A stretch of 64,000 bases of DNA from Heligmosomoides polygyrus polygyrus. Taxonomy: Eukaryota > Nematoda > Chromadorea > Rhabditida > Heligmosomidae. A program made the position numbers and the translations under genes. Positions 43,733 through 56,873 of the stretch are shown here, piece after piece (the first letter of the stretch is position 1; each line of letters opens with the position of its first letter). The stretch lies in assembly GCA_947396885.1 (NCBI GenBank), contig OX377206.1:18099114-18163113 (forward strand), written 5' to 3'. The notes below the pieces were generated by a model. That model saw only the letters and a program-made list of their open reading frames with translations. It did no database searches and was not told where the DNA came from.

Positions 43733-43888
43733 AAACAAGGCGGAGTGTCGCAGGTCTCACAGTGACTGCCTGAGTACTGTGGGCAAACTCGTCCAGATTT
43801 TAGTGGGCTCGTCGCTACCTTTGGCCATTTAGCCGCGAGTCTACTTTGCTTCCTTCGCACTATCCGAAAGAGTGAAGTCGACAGCTGC

Positions 43889-45313
43889 ACAAGAATCTAG
43901 ATTACGGAAAATGCAGTGCCGACTTACAGTAACCCAAAATTGCGTGAGCGGTGTGTTGTGCAATCACGACACGCCGTTTCACAGTGAACGCTTAGAGAAA
44001 GTACTCTCCAACAGCTCTTTCGAGATCGGAAGACAGTGAATGCGAAGGAGATGCACTTTGGAACTGCTCCTACGAACCAGGGTTGTGAAATTCAGTTCCT
44101 TAACTGAGTTTATGTGTCACGCAGTCGGTTTTGTTCATGCAGCTCTCCTAGAATCTACATTTTCTTAAGGAATCGCATCCACTTCAACGTTGTTGTTCTA
44201 TTAGTTTGATCGAAGGCTGTCGGATTTAAGCCGTTACATTCAAATTGAAGTATTTCCATTCAGACTCAATCTTAATGAATTCTAACGGAATCTACAGAAT
44301 TGCTGGGAAGGTCTACGCAGTCCAAAGAGCGTAGGGGTTCAGAAGACGTGCCGAGCACGTCGTCCAATGTGCGTAGGGGTTCAGAAGACGAGCCGAACAC
44401 GGCGTCCAATGTGCTTAGGAGCTCGTATGGCCCGACGGAAGGACTTCACAGTAGGGGGGAGCAATCAATACCGATCGATATTATCGGGAGAATAAAGGGC
44501 TAAGTTTACATCGGTTGGCGACCGCAAGTCATTGTTGAGATAACAATCCTTTTCACGTAATACGTAGAAGAACAGAGCGTGGCGGATCCCAAGAGGGTTG
44601 GAGTAAGGCTGTCTTTTACTTTTTTATACTTCTGTATGCTACAAGTATTTGCTCGGTGTTCCAATATAGAATTCGGAGAGTGGTAACTATTCCAGAGTGT
44701 AAATTCGCTTGCTAGGCCTGCCTTTGATATAAATGTGCACTAAATTCATCAGTATTTCACCACGTCGGCGTGCTCCACTACTGTACTTCCACTTGGTGCT
44801 CTTGAAACTGAATGTTAAACCGAAAAAATGTGAAACTGAATGCTAAGTATGGTTTTGATTTACATCCCGGTAACTAGTCTTCCTTGATTTATCTAGTTTA
44901 ACCTTTTTCGTCCTGATACCAACAAACAAACAACCGTTCAACTGTGCCACGATTAAGAGAATAGAGATGTTATGATAACCACAAACTCCAAGAAGAAGAA
45001 ACCGCGTTAAAGGAGGACTAGGAAAAACGTTTGCATGATTTTACACAAGAAATTCTATGGTTCATTGACGTTAACCTTAAGATACTAACAATTAAGTGCT
45101 TTTCCTGGAATAAAACTGGTTCTATACTAAACACCTGGACAATTCTGCACTATTTCTTATCTTTAATCAGCTGGGGAATTATTCCCAAAGCATGCTCCTT
45201 GTACATCTCGTGAAAATCCCGGAACAGGGCGGTCGTGATTGCACAACACACCGCTTACGCAATTTTGGGTTACGGTAAGTCGGCACTGCATTTTCCGTAA
45301 TCTAGATTCTTGT
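43889..45313. mobile_element. Mutator-like non-autonomous element (1,425 bp, 82-bp TIRs)
   Basis: Arms 43889-43970 and 45232-45313 match at 80 of 82 positions and start acaagaatctagattacgg. The element is flanked by the 9-bp duplication gacagctgc (43880-43888 and 45314-45322); copy A has the empty site (gacagccgc). Long arms plus a 9-bp duplication fit Mutator-like elements. No transposase is present. The interior holds a small ORF (44300-44503) with a 42-bp tandem repeat. Confidence 0.88.
44300..44503 (+). CDS. Short ORF with 14-residue tandem repeat inside the Mutator-like element
   Basis: A 67-residue frame with two copies of a 14-residue unit (RRGSEDEPNTASNV and a close version) from a 42-bp DNA repeat at about 44327-44412. 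Hydrophilic Ser/Glu/Asn-rich. No known family. It could be a captured gene fragment, or just a duplicated non-coding stretch. Confidence 0.25.
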   Translation: MLGRSTQSKERRGSEDVPSTSSNVRRGSEDEPNTASNVLRSSYGPTEGLHSRGEQSIPIDIIGRIKG

Positions 45314-46033
45314 GACAGCTGCTGGCACACAGTTTCCCGCCCTAACGCGCCAAGATAAAGTGCTTATTTTCAACGCCACAAGTCATCCTTGTTGCTACTA
45401 ACTGGACCCAAATTACTGAGCATTCCATTTCGCTACGGAACCTCACAAACGAAGCCTAGGGTCTATTGTCGCACCACTGCAGACTGTAGTGAGCGGCGCG
45501 TTCCCACGTCGTGCTGATATCCGGATGGACCCCTCTTCCCAGATCTTCGCCCTCCCAACTTAATCATCTCGTTTGGACATCGACAAAGCACTTTTCTGGG
45601 CAACAGGTCACCTGATACCAGCTGCAAAAAGCAAGCGAAGCCCTTCTAGATCAGACATGTCGAAACCAGATCTCCTATACGACGATCAGGCGTCAGCAAT
45701 ATATTCACATAGATTAAAATCAGCGTATCTAACTTCCCGCCATCTCTATCTCTGATACTATCCACTTAGCAATTGTCAATTTGGAAGTTTGACCCTATGA
45801 CCAAAAAACTCGAGCCTTGTGCTAGAATTAAATTGGTGCACGGAGTCCACCCTCATTTTCCTTCATAAAATCCTGGAAATTCGTTCAGAAACATATTCAG
45901 GTGAAGACATTAGGTTTTAACACATATACATAGCAGCTGTAGAAGGCTATCTAAGCCTGTCTTTACTAGAGTGAACTTGCCAGGTGTGGTAGAAATGGAT
46001 GTGAATCTCTCCTCTTTCTCCCAGACAAGGAAC

Positions 46034-46192
46034 TTAGTTTGAGGTGGAACTTTTAAGCAGTTCTGGCACATAGTACTCATTAAGTCGCATGGAACTGACG
46101 GCAAAGAGTACGAAAAACAAGGCGAGCAGGGCAATATAAAATTCTGTGAAAGCGACGAATACCGAACAAGAAAATCCTGTGAAAGAGAACAT
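46034..46192 (-). CDS. Small membrane-type ORF, copy B (52 aa)
   Basis: Counterpart of 16929-17087 with the same frame, start and stop and the same hydrophobic core IALLALFFVLFAVSS. One base nearby differs without breaking the frame. Same doubts: it may be an exon remnant. Confidence 0.3.
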   Translation of the reverse strand: MFSFTGFSCSVFVAFTEFYIALLALFFVLFAVSSMRLNEYYVPELLKSSTSN

Positions 46193-49146
46193 ACCACTTG
46201 GAGTCAGTTACTCTGAGTTATTGGCAAGTACAGCTTGAAGGGATCCCTGAAACGAAGTTTGAAATCTGACGGTACACTGTGGATTCTAGTTTTAAACAGC
46301 CGATCAGGATTCGACAATACGCAAGGCTTTCGGGCAAATCGTCCCCTTAACTGCCACGGTGGAGTGCTCGAGCAGGACAAAGGACGCGAAGAACCTTGTC
46401 AACTCCATCGCCAGATAAACTCATTGGAAGCATTCGACGTCGTTGCTGCCGTGAATTCTGTCAGCTACGACTGTGCAGAAGGACGGCGCCAACTGCTCTC
46501 GCTCCTACTGGTGTTCCTCGCTTTGCGCCAACCATCTCAACCCGAGTACCTCGTCTAATCGGTCGTCCCGATTTTACTGCAGGTAAGCCAGCAAAGGCAC
46601 TCAGTCGTAGGCAGATTATAGGTGAAGAAGTGTTCGTTGCAAGCAGTGGGAGCTCTTGCGATGAGGCGACAGAAGTCGATCGACTTCTTGCTCAAGGAAA
46701 GCGCTTCCAACCCCGTCCACAAAAGCGATCGACTCCAAAGTCCGGTGTCCAGTGCTGGTGAATCTGCCACTAACATGGTACTCGTTTGGTTTCTCTAAAC
46801 TGTTGCGTATTGTTTTTATTTAAATAACGTTGGTTCTCAATTCTCATGCTCAATTAGTAAAGATCTGCCATTACTATTTCGTGGAAGGTTTTCGTTCATA
46901 CTAAAAGCGTGCCCAGTATCTTGTAAAATTCCATAACATGGATTCAGGGTGCTCCGGCGGCTTTCAAGAAAGTGCAGCAGTGATCTGCTCAATGACGGGT
47001 TTAGGACATATTCTAGTGTGGAGGACCCTTCATCTGTTCCTACGACGAGGAAAGAAAACAGAAAGCGAATTACTTCGCAAACAATTTTCAATTTTCGCAG
47101 AAACTGCACTCGGGTAGTCTATGAGAAGGGACTTTCAATCGCTGTTGCCGTTCAACCACCTAGATTTTCTACCACCACCGAGATAGTGCATAGATGGAAC
47201 AAGAAGGAGGATCGATATGTGAATGTATGTGACAAGACGAGTTATATCTGCACCGTAAAACTGAGCACTGGATTTCAATGTCGCGTAAATTGCGGCTACA
47301 CAGTACATACTGTGACAGTCCTCCACTGTATCTTTCAATCATTCAAAAAAATCGCTTTCACCTCGTTTCGAAACGCGGAGGTTTAATCTCTTCATGGCAA
47401 TGGTGGACAATGTCTGCCCTGCCCCCACATGCATATACAACATTGTGTCAGCGAACTGCACCACCTAGTTTTACACTTCGTAGAGCAAACCAATGCGCAG
47501 CTGGCTCCGAAAGTCAAGTCATTGAAATCCTGTGAATCGGAACCTCCTCCAAGTGCGCTGCCACGCACCTTAGGGACCGGCTCAGTGTTCAGATACGTTC
47601 AGGAAGCTGTCGCAACCTGCCGATAGCACGATATTTGACATCGGATAAACCATGCACAAAATTCATTACGGACAGAGAACGCATGACAAAAACTCTTCTT
47701 CAATAGACAATAACACTACGACAGATCATATTGGGGAAAAATAGAAACTATCCACAAAAAAAAAAACAACTTCTTCAGCACCTCATCCATCTCAGAAAAG
47801 CACACACCAAAACTAAATCACCAAGCGTCCAAGGAGCACATCACTTTCCTCGGGTAGCGTTTGCCGCATTCCCTGAATGGGATCATTGTTAAAAGAATCA
47901 TCGATTTCAAATCAGTAAACCATTTTCCTCGAGACGTGGAACCCTTGTCTCCGCCTAACCCTTCAAGTGGCGCTGCAGAGGGAAAAGCCATCGCATGAAG
48001 TGTGTTGCCCTGCTGCTGAATTCCCGTGGTCTTAAGTGAATGGGCAACTACGCGAGTATCGAGCTGGAGGAACATACATACCGAATGGAAGTAAACGAAG
48101 TAACCTACCGCAAAGCCGGAAGCAGGTGACATAAATGTTCACTTAACTGGCGCTGCTGTGCACTTCATGTGCTATCAGAATGCTTGAAAATGGTGGTGGG
48201 CTTCGCTTACCAAGAGAGAGCGGCCGATGCACATGGAAGTTGATGGCGTTCAGTGCCCAGACTGACATATTTGGTGCAGGGACAAAAACATGAGTGGTTG
48301 TACAGCGTTACTACTCTAGCTGCTTATCTGAAGACTGATTTGACCATAAAAACACAAACAAAGCATAGACACCCGGAGTCCGTATCCTCTTATCCATACA
48401 TACTACGGGGAGTGCATCGGGAAGGAGCGAGGACTCAAAGTTTAAAATTTTTGTTCCGCTTTTGGCCAACAAATCCTTCCATCCCTGCACATATGGTCGA
48501 CGGTACTGAAATAGGACTGTATCCCGTAGAAGTAGAATCGTGGCGCATCCCAAAGGTGACTGGTTAACGTCGTCCTTTATCCTTAACCCTAAACCGTGTT
48601 TGGAACCGAGGCGTGAGCTCTTGCACTACAAACACACCCTTCTAACTCATTCTTTCAAAAGGCATAATTAGCTCAATGTGGAGATTGAAAACTCTTGTAA
48701 GGAATACTGGCTGTTTAAAAATGTCTTCAGTAGCCTTTTTCTTTCTTGAAACACGTAATATTGTGGAAATATGACGTGAACTTGATAAGCTATTGACCGT
48801 GACGGTCTCTCAGGCTTTTCGTCGAGTGACCAAAATCAACCAGACGCTCAGCACTTATCGAAAATGTCGATTTTTGCCTGAGGTTGACCGATTGAGGACG
48901 AGGAGTGAAGGTGCCTGCGGTCAACGTGGCGCTAGAGTGAAGTGGGGGACCGTGCTTCGAGACATCAGAAGAGTTGTTGTCGAAGAACCTAGGGGATGAA
49001 GGCACTGATTAGCACAAGCATCGACATCACTCAACCGTCTTGAGATGATGCCGATGTTGAGCGTAATGGTGGGGAAGGGGTCTGGATGGCTTCATACTGC
49101 AAAACTACCCTACTGGAGACAGGTTCCTCAGTCGCTTGCTAGCCTG

Positions 49147-49222
49147 TAACGGTGAAAAGTACCGCCAAACCTGATGCTGATGGATCTCGGTATCCGGGCT
49201 TTGGAGGTACTTTTCACCGTTA
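49147..49222. repeat. Inverted repeat, 17-bp perfect arms, copy B
   Basis: Same as 20035-20110 in copy A, unchanged. Confidence 0.8.
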
Positions 49223-49336
49223 TCGGCGATAAACGTTTGATAAATCTGGCCCCTGATGTTAAGGAAGGTAAAGCAAGGTTGGAACGTAGTAAGCTGCATA
49301 AGCAGAGCAGCTTGCTGTGATTGTCCTCAGCTTAGT

Positions 49337-50760
49337 GATGCTGCAACATTGCGCGAAGCGCGCAAGTGCGAGGCACTCCGATAGGCGTGACGGAGCACTT
49401 GTTCATCTATAATTTCTTTAAATTCGAACGATGTGAGTGCAGAGATACGAACGTGTCTGAGCACAGCAGATATACAAGACATGTTGAGGGTCATTCATGT
49501 TCCTACCAGTTACTCGAAGGGGCAACTTGTTGGAAGCTGTATCTACGACAGCACCTGCTCAACCCCATCCGGCTATTCGCCCTAACGGGAAACAGGGGAT
49601 CGTATGACATCTGATGTGGTTTACCTCATGTTATGCAATGAATGTGGGGAGGAGTACATAGGGAAACGGGCAGACCCCAATGAGTAAGGATTAAGGAGCA
49701 TTTGAATGACCTTAGATAGACAATATCCTGAGCCCTTGGGTCGAACACAGGATCCGTTGCCATGCTGACGCGATGCTGCAGACGTCAATATTAGCCGAGA
49801 AGTTACATCACGGAGCTCAGGACACTCGAGGCGCCTGTATCACAGCTAGGAATCCTGGGGTCAAGCGGAAGCAGCTTGTAGGGCCAACCCGAGAACGTGC
49901 GCCCTTCTTGGATCTCTGTTTCGATCTACTTGATCTGACCTACAGGGGTAATTAAGTCGGGTAGTCCCTAGCTGACCCTTATTCGCCCACGTTACTTCCA
50001 GCTACGGGTGAACGGTGGTCCTTGGCAACCACCTGTCACGTCAGTCGTCCTTTGCAAGTCCCATCACTAGTCCCGTCTCTACTTTCACTAATGTAAGAGA
50101 ATTACACTGTAGGATGAAATGATGTCTGGGGGAAAGACATTGTGAATTGTTCCACTTTTCCATGCTCCGAAGATGTCAAGGCCAATAAAAGCTGCGTCAT
50201 AAGGCGTTCGAAGACACCGGAATTGAGCATCAAACGTCGGAACAGTCACATGTGGAATTTCATCCCTTCTAGCGACGTACGACGCAGAAGGAATACATCT
50301 GAAGTGCTACTACCACCATCAGTCTCTCTTACCTTCCCCTGCTTGAATCTTACGCTCGCGATCGGGATTACGCGAACCACATCGAACACAGCGGAATCGC
50401 CACTTTTGAAAGGTTCTAATCCTCCACTGCTCGAACTAAAAGTGCTTAGTCACGGCTACTGCCAGTAATTCACAATTCGGAAACAGTACCGTGATCTCCT
50501 TCTCGGTTTGGTCATAGATGCGAGACAGTGTCCTCTCCAGATCGTTACCTCTGCCAAAGCGGCGAGCTGAAACAAGAAATTAATCAGTCGACATTTCAGG
50601 TGGTTTCAATAAAGTTTTTAGCAAAACTCCAGAAGACTGACTTGAAGAAGCCGCATAAAAGATGTTTCTGGGAAGCAGTGCCATTTATAATATAACAAGT
50701 GTTCCGACACGCCTAGCGGCGTGTCTCGCACATGCGCGCTTCGCGCGACATTGCAGCATC
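49337..50760 (+). mobile_element. Penelope-like element remnant inside ~75-bp inverted repeats, copy B
   Basis: Counterpart of 20225-21648 at the constant offset 29112. Both terminal arms are present. Confidence 0.6.
49452..49948 (+). pseudogene. GIY-YIG endonuclease domain of a Penelope-like retroelement, copy B, broken
   Basis: Same pieces and same frame breaks as in copy A (VVYLMLCNECGEEYIG, VRIKEHLNDL, SILAEKLHHG, APFLDLCFDL). One visible coding difference upstream: Tyr instead of Ser in the stretch SEHSRYTRHV, a frame that is probably not the ancestral one. Confidence 0.65.
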
Positions 50761-51248
50761 CCTGACCTATGGAAAGTAGTTTTTGTAAAACATAAAATTG
50801 GCTGGTACCTAGGACCTGGTGCATACTTTATCGGCAAAAAGACGTTCACCACTTCGGTACCTTCATCATTCTTCTTTTCCTCCTGGTTTCCCCGTCCTGG
50901 CCCCTCCTCCAGGTTGTTCCCTTCCTTCATGGTCACTCCTAGAGGTCTCCCTTACTGCCCTTCTCCATCACCCCTTAATTGTCCTCCCGTGCTCACGGCA
51001 GACGTCGGTGAGACGTATTCAGAATCAGGACGCTTGTCGCGCGAAGTAGGAGGCCGTCTTCTGGATCCAGATGCTCTGAAGACCTGTCTTCCGAATCCAG
51101 AAGTTTAGAAGCGCGCGCAGTCGCCGCTGTGTCGAGCATGAAGAGGCTATGCATACGGAAGAATCATTGTTCTCCGTATGAATTCCCTTACGGCTCCCTT
51201 CTTGTTGGTTCCTCGTCCTGGTCCCGCCTCAGGTTATACCTTTGTTCT

Positions 51249-51536
51249 TTTCGAATTTCGAATAGTCGAATTTCGAATAAATTCGAATTTCGAATATTCG
51301 AATATTCGACTATTCGAAAAAAAGTCCAATATTCGAATTATTCGATTAATCGAATATTCGAGAAAGTCCAATATTCGAATTATTCGATTATTCGAATATT
51401 CGAGAAAGTCCAATATTCGAATTATTCGTTTATTCGAATATTCGAAATTGGCCAATATTCGAATATTCGTTTATTCGAATATTCGAAGGCTTCGAATATC
51501 GAATATTCGAATAGTCGAATATTCGAATATTCTTTA
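51249..51536. repeat. AT-rich palindromic satellite, array 3, copy B
   Basis: As 22138-22383 but with one more 42-bp unit and a substitution turning one gattattcg into gattaatcg. Confidence 0.9.
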
Positions 51537-52293
51537 TCAATCTCTTAACAAGTCAGTGGCACTCTTCTTCGAAAACCAGGGGAGTCTGACCTTATGATAA
51601 AAAACGATGTTTGAGTTTCGCGCGTCGCTCAAAGTGCGCCGAATTGTGTGTACGTAATCTGACAAGAGAAATCAATGAACTTCCCGTGGAGATTTCCAAA
51701 ATGACCTGTTGCTTGTTATAAGGGTGTGTCTAAGAAGCACCGTAGTGGTCTTCAAATGTCCTGCGGGCATCTGGGTAGGTCAAAAATTACAAAAAACTGT
51801 AGCACTTCAGTGCTGGCTGATAAGGCGAAAGTGACGCCTTGAATGGCCTTGAAATACTCAGAAATTAACATGCAGATGCTATAGAGCTTTAATTATAGTT
51901 AGATGTTAGAAATTGTTGACGATTGTTTGACGATTTATTAGGTCAAATGAATCATTCACTGCAGTCGGGGCGTGGATAGCGGGGAGAGGTTCAGGTTCGA
52001 ATCTAGGCGAGTTGTTTACGGATTGCTGTGCGTTTTGGCAAATGTAGAACATATTCTCATCTTAACCATATTTACGAACATGATCGAAATGTGTTGCTTC
52101 AGTCCATCTCTGGGATGTGCTGATCAGTCTTCGGGTTCCTATAGAGAACGTTTCTCTTGTAAAATTTACTAATTTTAGCATCTCTTATAAAATGCATCAT
52201 TTTTGACTCACTCCGTAGTATTGTACTCCGTAGTATTCGTAGCATTTGCATATAACACCAAACACAGTACTAACCACTAAATTAATTAGTCAC

Positions 52294-52734
52294 TGTTGTA
52301 TCCCTGAGGATACAACTTCACTAGACCTCTGGGGTCTCTTCTTACTGTTACTAGACCTCTGGGGTCTCTTCTTACTGCTCTCTGTGCTAACAGAGAGCCT
52401 CTCGTCCGCGTGCGTAGAGGCAGCAGAAATAGTACAGCTTTATTAGCAGAATACCACAGCCACACGACGACGACGGCTGGAGGCGGTGGAGGTAGGCTGG
52501 CTGGCGGCTAGAACTCCTTGGCGACGGTCCTCGGTGACCCTCGGCGGCGACCTGCGACGACGACCCCTGAGGGTCTCGGCAGCGGCCTTATATGCGCCCC
52601 GTTTTCCCGCCGGTCGTTACTTTGACCTGCCTTGGCGGATTACCACCGCGCCTACGTGGGTGGTCATCGGCTTTCTACTAGCCGGCTACGGGCGCGCTAC
52701 ATACGATCACCACTGTGATCGTCCAGCCATAACA
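52294..52734. mobile_element. Solo LTR (441 bp), copy B
   Basis: Same TGTTGTATCC...CATAACA ends and gtcac duplications as copy A; the same length. Inserted before the segmental duplication. Confidence 0.8.
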
Positions 52735-53809
52735 GTCACCTTCTTCACTGACGAGCCTCGGGGTAACTAATTATAAACATGTTTTGTATGAAGGCAGAGG
52801 CGAAACAAGACATGTTTAGTGTTGTTGTTACCATTGTTTTAGTTATTACTTGTTTTAGTTGTTGCTTGTTTTCCACTTGTGTTTGTTATAGTACGGTGTG
52901 ATTTAGAGTTCATGTATACCCCAGGTTATTTCTAATTCTACTTCGTTGTTTAGACATTGAATTTAAAACTGTTTGAGTATTAAAATTTACATATATGATT
53001 AACCTATTCTATTGATCTTCTTGCAGCCTATTCTTCCTCGGCCACTCTCCCGCACTGACAGGGGGGGGGGGGGGGGGGGGCTTTGCAAACGTAGGTACTT
53101 GTATTAATCCCCATGACTTCGTAATTAGATAATAAAATTTAGTACAAATGTTGTCCTGAGGGTTGACTAAGGTTCTGATCACGAAGCTGGCAAACGCGTT
53201 CGGTGTTACCGTCGACCACAATAGGCGACTGTGAGTACGTGCGAGAAAATGTGCAGAATAACCGGCCGCGTTGTACTATTGTGACTCCAAAAGTGGAGTG
53301 GAAGTCGATTTTTTTCGCCCAAACATCGCCTGTACTGTTATTTTGGATGCTGAGCACGAATATGGTATCCAATTTCGATAATTTGGCCGCTTACGATATT
53401 TCATAGCGTGTGTTCGTGAGTAAGGATGGAGTTGTCATGACCACTGATTTCGTCCTTTCCTCGCCTTAGGAAATTATTTGGGATGCTGCCACAAATCTGT
53501 CATTTCTTTTTCTAAATTATCCATTTTTCGTGCACTACTTTCCATCTCAAAGTCGAAGACTGGAAAGCATGTCTGATCACATATGTAGGTGAAGAAAGCG
53601 ATTCTATGTACTCAAACTGATAAACTTGATGACTCATGAAAATGTGGAATCACGCGATCACGCGAAAACGTTTACTAGATTTGCGATCAGCACCTCAATT
53701 AGCCCTCTAGACGACGTTTGGGCGAAACCTGCTTTCGATCTCCGGAGTTGTGGGAGTACAAGTCCCTAAACCTTCGATTAGCAGAGAGTGGTGGGGAGGC
53801 GATGGGCAG

Positions 53810-53910
53810 CAGAGGTGTGCGTTATATTTTTTCGGTAAATTTTTAACGACCACTTTTTAACGAAAAATTTTTGCGTTAAAAAGGTAAATTCGGTAAATTC
53901 GTTAAATAAA
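53810..53910. mobile_element. Fragment related to the hAT-like element ends, copy B
   Basis: Same as 24650-24750. Confidence 0.4.
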
Positions 53911-54752
53911 ATGTCCCTTAGCTGCATTCAGTTTTAAACCACTGGGGTGCCTCTCGGACAATCCCCCACAGTGCTCAGTAGGTCACTTATAAGATTCCCA
54001 CGGGAGGTTCATTGACCTCCCTTGTGAGTTGACGCGAAGTAAGCGCTGCAAGCGCGGCCTTCCACTGCGCACCTGCTTCCTTGTAAACGGCCGTCGAGCG
54101 TGCTGTGGCCATACACGTGAATCGCAAGTGATTAGGATTATGCCTGTACACAGATATTTTTACCTTCAGTATACTACGGAGAACCTTCGTTTTGTATTTC
54201 TACCCCAGTTACAACAAGGGAACGATTAGAGCCGAAGGGGCTGCGGTAGGGAGGTAGAACTTTCAGGGGCCTAGAAAGCTCCTGCTTTCTGCCAGTAAAG
54301 ACGTTGAAGAAGAGAGGAAGAGCAATGGCTATGGAGTACAAGAGCCAGTCATACTCCGTTACCTATAAAAGTGAGCCATCCCCATTTTCGCTCTAACACT
54401 GTCCAAGTCGTAGTGTCTTGTCAGATTAGATTCCAACGCGGGTCCGTTTCTCTTCAACGGAGCTAGAACACAAACTGAATGCCATTCATGAGACTCCAGT
54501 GCGCCCTTTCTGCACTTGATCGCCTTTGTGTCATTTCTCCGCCCATGATAATCATTCTTTTGCCACCTGGAAGCTTCGCTATAATATAAGGAAAGATAAC
54601 AACCTATAGAGAAAGACCTATAACAATCTAGCTCTGCCTACCCAAGGTGTTTCTCTCTTCTCGGTGCACGAATTCTTAGGGGGGAGCAAAGCGTGCTTCA
54701 TTGCCATTATACCGCTGTTATTGTCCTTTGGTCTCATAAAGTCTTTGTCCTT

Positions 54753-54815
54753 TTATTACCCACTGTGAAGGAAATGGATGGAGCAGCCATCCATTTCCTT
54801 CACAGTGGGTAATAA
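54753..54815. repeat. Perfect 29-bp inverted repeat with 5-nt loop, copy B
   Basis: Identical arms and loop to 25591-25653. Confidence 0.9.
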
Positions 54816-54864
54816 GAAATAATTAAATGTCAACCACTGGGTGACGACAGTAAATAATAGTGTT

Positions 54865-54975
54865 CATTCGATTATTCGAAATTCGACTTTTTGAAAATCG
54901 AATATTATTCGATCATTCAAAATTCGAAATTTTGAAAATCGAATATTATTCGATCATTCGAAATTCGAAATTTTT
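54865..54975. repeat. AT-rich palindromic satellite, array 4, copy B (two units)
   Basis: Two 41-bp units against five in copy A; same edges. Confidence 0.9.
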
Positions 54976-55378
54976 CCCCAAGGACAAAGGTATACTGCAG
55001 GTCCCTTTTTTCAGGCAGATTCCTCCTCCCCTTTCGGGATCCTTCTTACTACTCGACCCCAATTAAGTAGCCCTCCCACGCTCACGACACGTCGACGGCG
55101 ACCGAACGCCCATTGCGCGACATCTGTCTCACATCTTCTAAATGCGGTCGCTCTTACTGATAGTGGATCCGCTTCCAGCAGATCCTCCTTGCTGCTCCCC
55201 CCCCCCCTTCTCCCGATTGTTAACTCCCTAAAGTCCCTACATACTGGTCCCTTCTTATCGCCCTTGGTGCCACCTCCTGGCCTGCTTGGTTCCCCTATCG
55301 ACCCCCCCCCCCACCATCCCGATGCCTCCTTCGTCGCTCCCTCCTGATCGCTGTCGGTTCTCCATCCACCCTCGAAGT

Positions 55379-55422
55379 CCCCTTTCTACTCATAACCCTT
55401 TATGGTTATGAGTAGAAAGGGG
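55379..55422. repeat. Perfect 19-bp inverted repeat, copy B
   Basis: Arms as in 26344-26388; loop one base shorter (ctttat). Confidence 0.9.
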
Positions 55423-56873
55423 CCTCAAGGCGCCTTTTATACTCGCGCCGCCTCGCGGCGCGGCGTGATAGTTGAGATAGCTATCGATTTTTCGCGCCGC
55501 CTGGCGGCGCCGCAGGTTGCGGGATATTATGTACGAATGGTCGCCGCGGCCGCGGCTAACAGCGCGGCGAGTGCGGCAGAAGACGTCGCAATTGGGTGAC
55601 TTCAGCGGCCAGTGATATTTAGACCTGCATCAAAAATTGCACATCAAGTGTTATAAAGTGTGCACAAAGTCAGTTTCACTGCAATAGTGTGCCATATTTT
55701 CAGCTTTTCCTGAAGGAGCATCACATAAAACTGAGCTTTAGAACGTTGTTTATTTTTGTAACTCGATCTCAATTTCTGAACCAGAGCATGTTTTCCTGCA
55801 GCTCCCGCAACAGCGGAAAGGGATATCAACAACTCAAACCTAGCATCTGCAGCAGGTCATGAGGCACAGCTTACACGACCGCAGTGGAGCACATCGCGCA
55901 CGAGGCAGTCGCCGTCGCGGGCGCGGTGAGCATTCGTACATAAAGACCGCCCCTCCGGCGATGCATCGCTTTCATACCCTGCCGCCCCAAAACACCACAT
56001 TTGACGGAATTTTGGGTTACGGTATTCGGCGAATTGCACCGCGAGAGCGAAGGACGTGGCGCGGCGTGATCAGCTGCGGCAGAGTCGGTGTGGAGTGGGA
56101 GATTTCACACCGCGATGAACCATTTTGCTATGGCCTTTTTGTTTAGGTTCCTCAATCAACCGAACAAGAAGGCTGTAGCAGAACGGTAGCACTATTCCAC
56201 TTTCAGGACTTCAGAAGTAAAGGAGAGAGATTGAAAAACTTTTTGGTTATTTTGGGTGTTCATCACGAATCTGACATCCGTTTTTGAAATTGATTACGGT
56301 AGGTTCGGATGACCAAGGCTGTCAAGGTCATGATAAGCGATTTCGCCCGAACTTAGCCTAGGGGGCTATTTGGAGTGCGGACCACGTATCCATCCAATAT
56401 CCATTTTTCGTATCACGCTGGAGTTTGGGCAGAATTCGTGAGCATGACCATAGTCACCCGTGCCTACCGTAAGCTAGCAAGGAAATGGAGATCTGCAGAC
56501 ATTCCCGAAGTTTCACCTACTACGGTAAAGACATGTTTAGTGCACAATGACATCGGAGTGCCCGCATAAGAAAGAATTCTGATTCTCGACGATAGTACCT
56601 TCCAGCAGTTTTACTTGGAACCACACATGCTGTAAAATAGAGTCGTTTAGTGCCATTTCATTACAGGGGATTCGACTCAATACCACACTCACCAGTTTCA
56701 ATCGTAGGTTGAGCGGACGACCTCGACCCCAGCCTTAGGAGAGGATTCGTCGCTCCCCACAAAAACTTACCATTAATATTAGCAACATGCATTCCACTGA
56801 TTTGTCGGACAAATCCCGGCGGACAGCGAAAACGATGAGTCATGCCGCTCAGCGGTAGCCGCTGTGCGAAATG

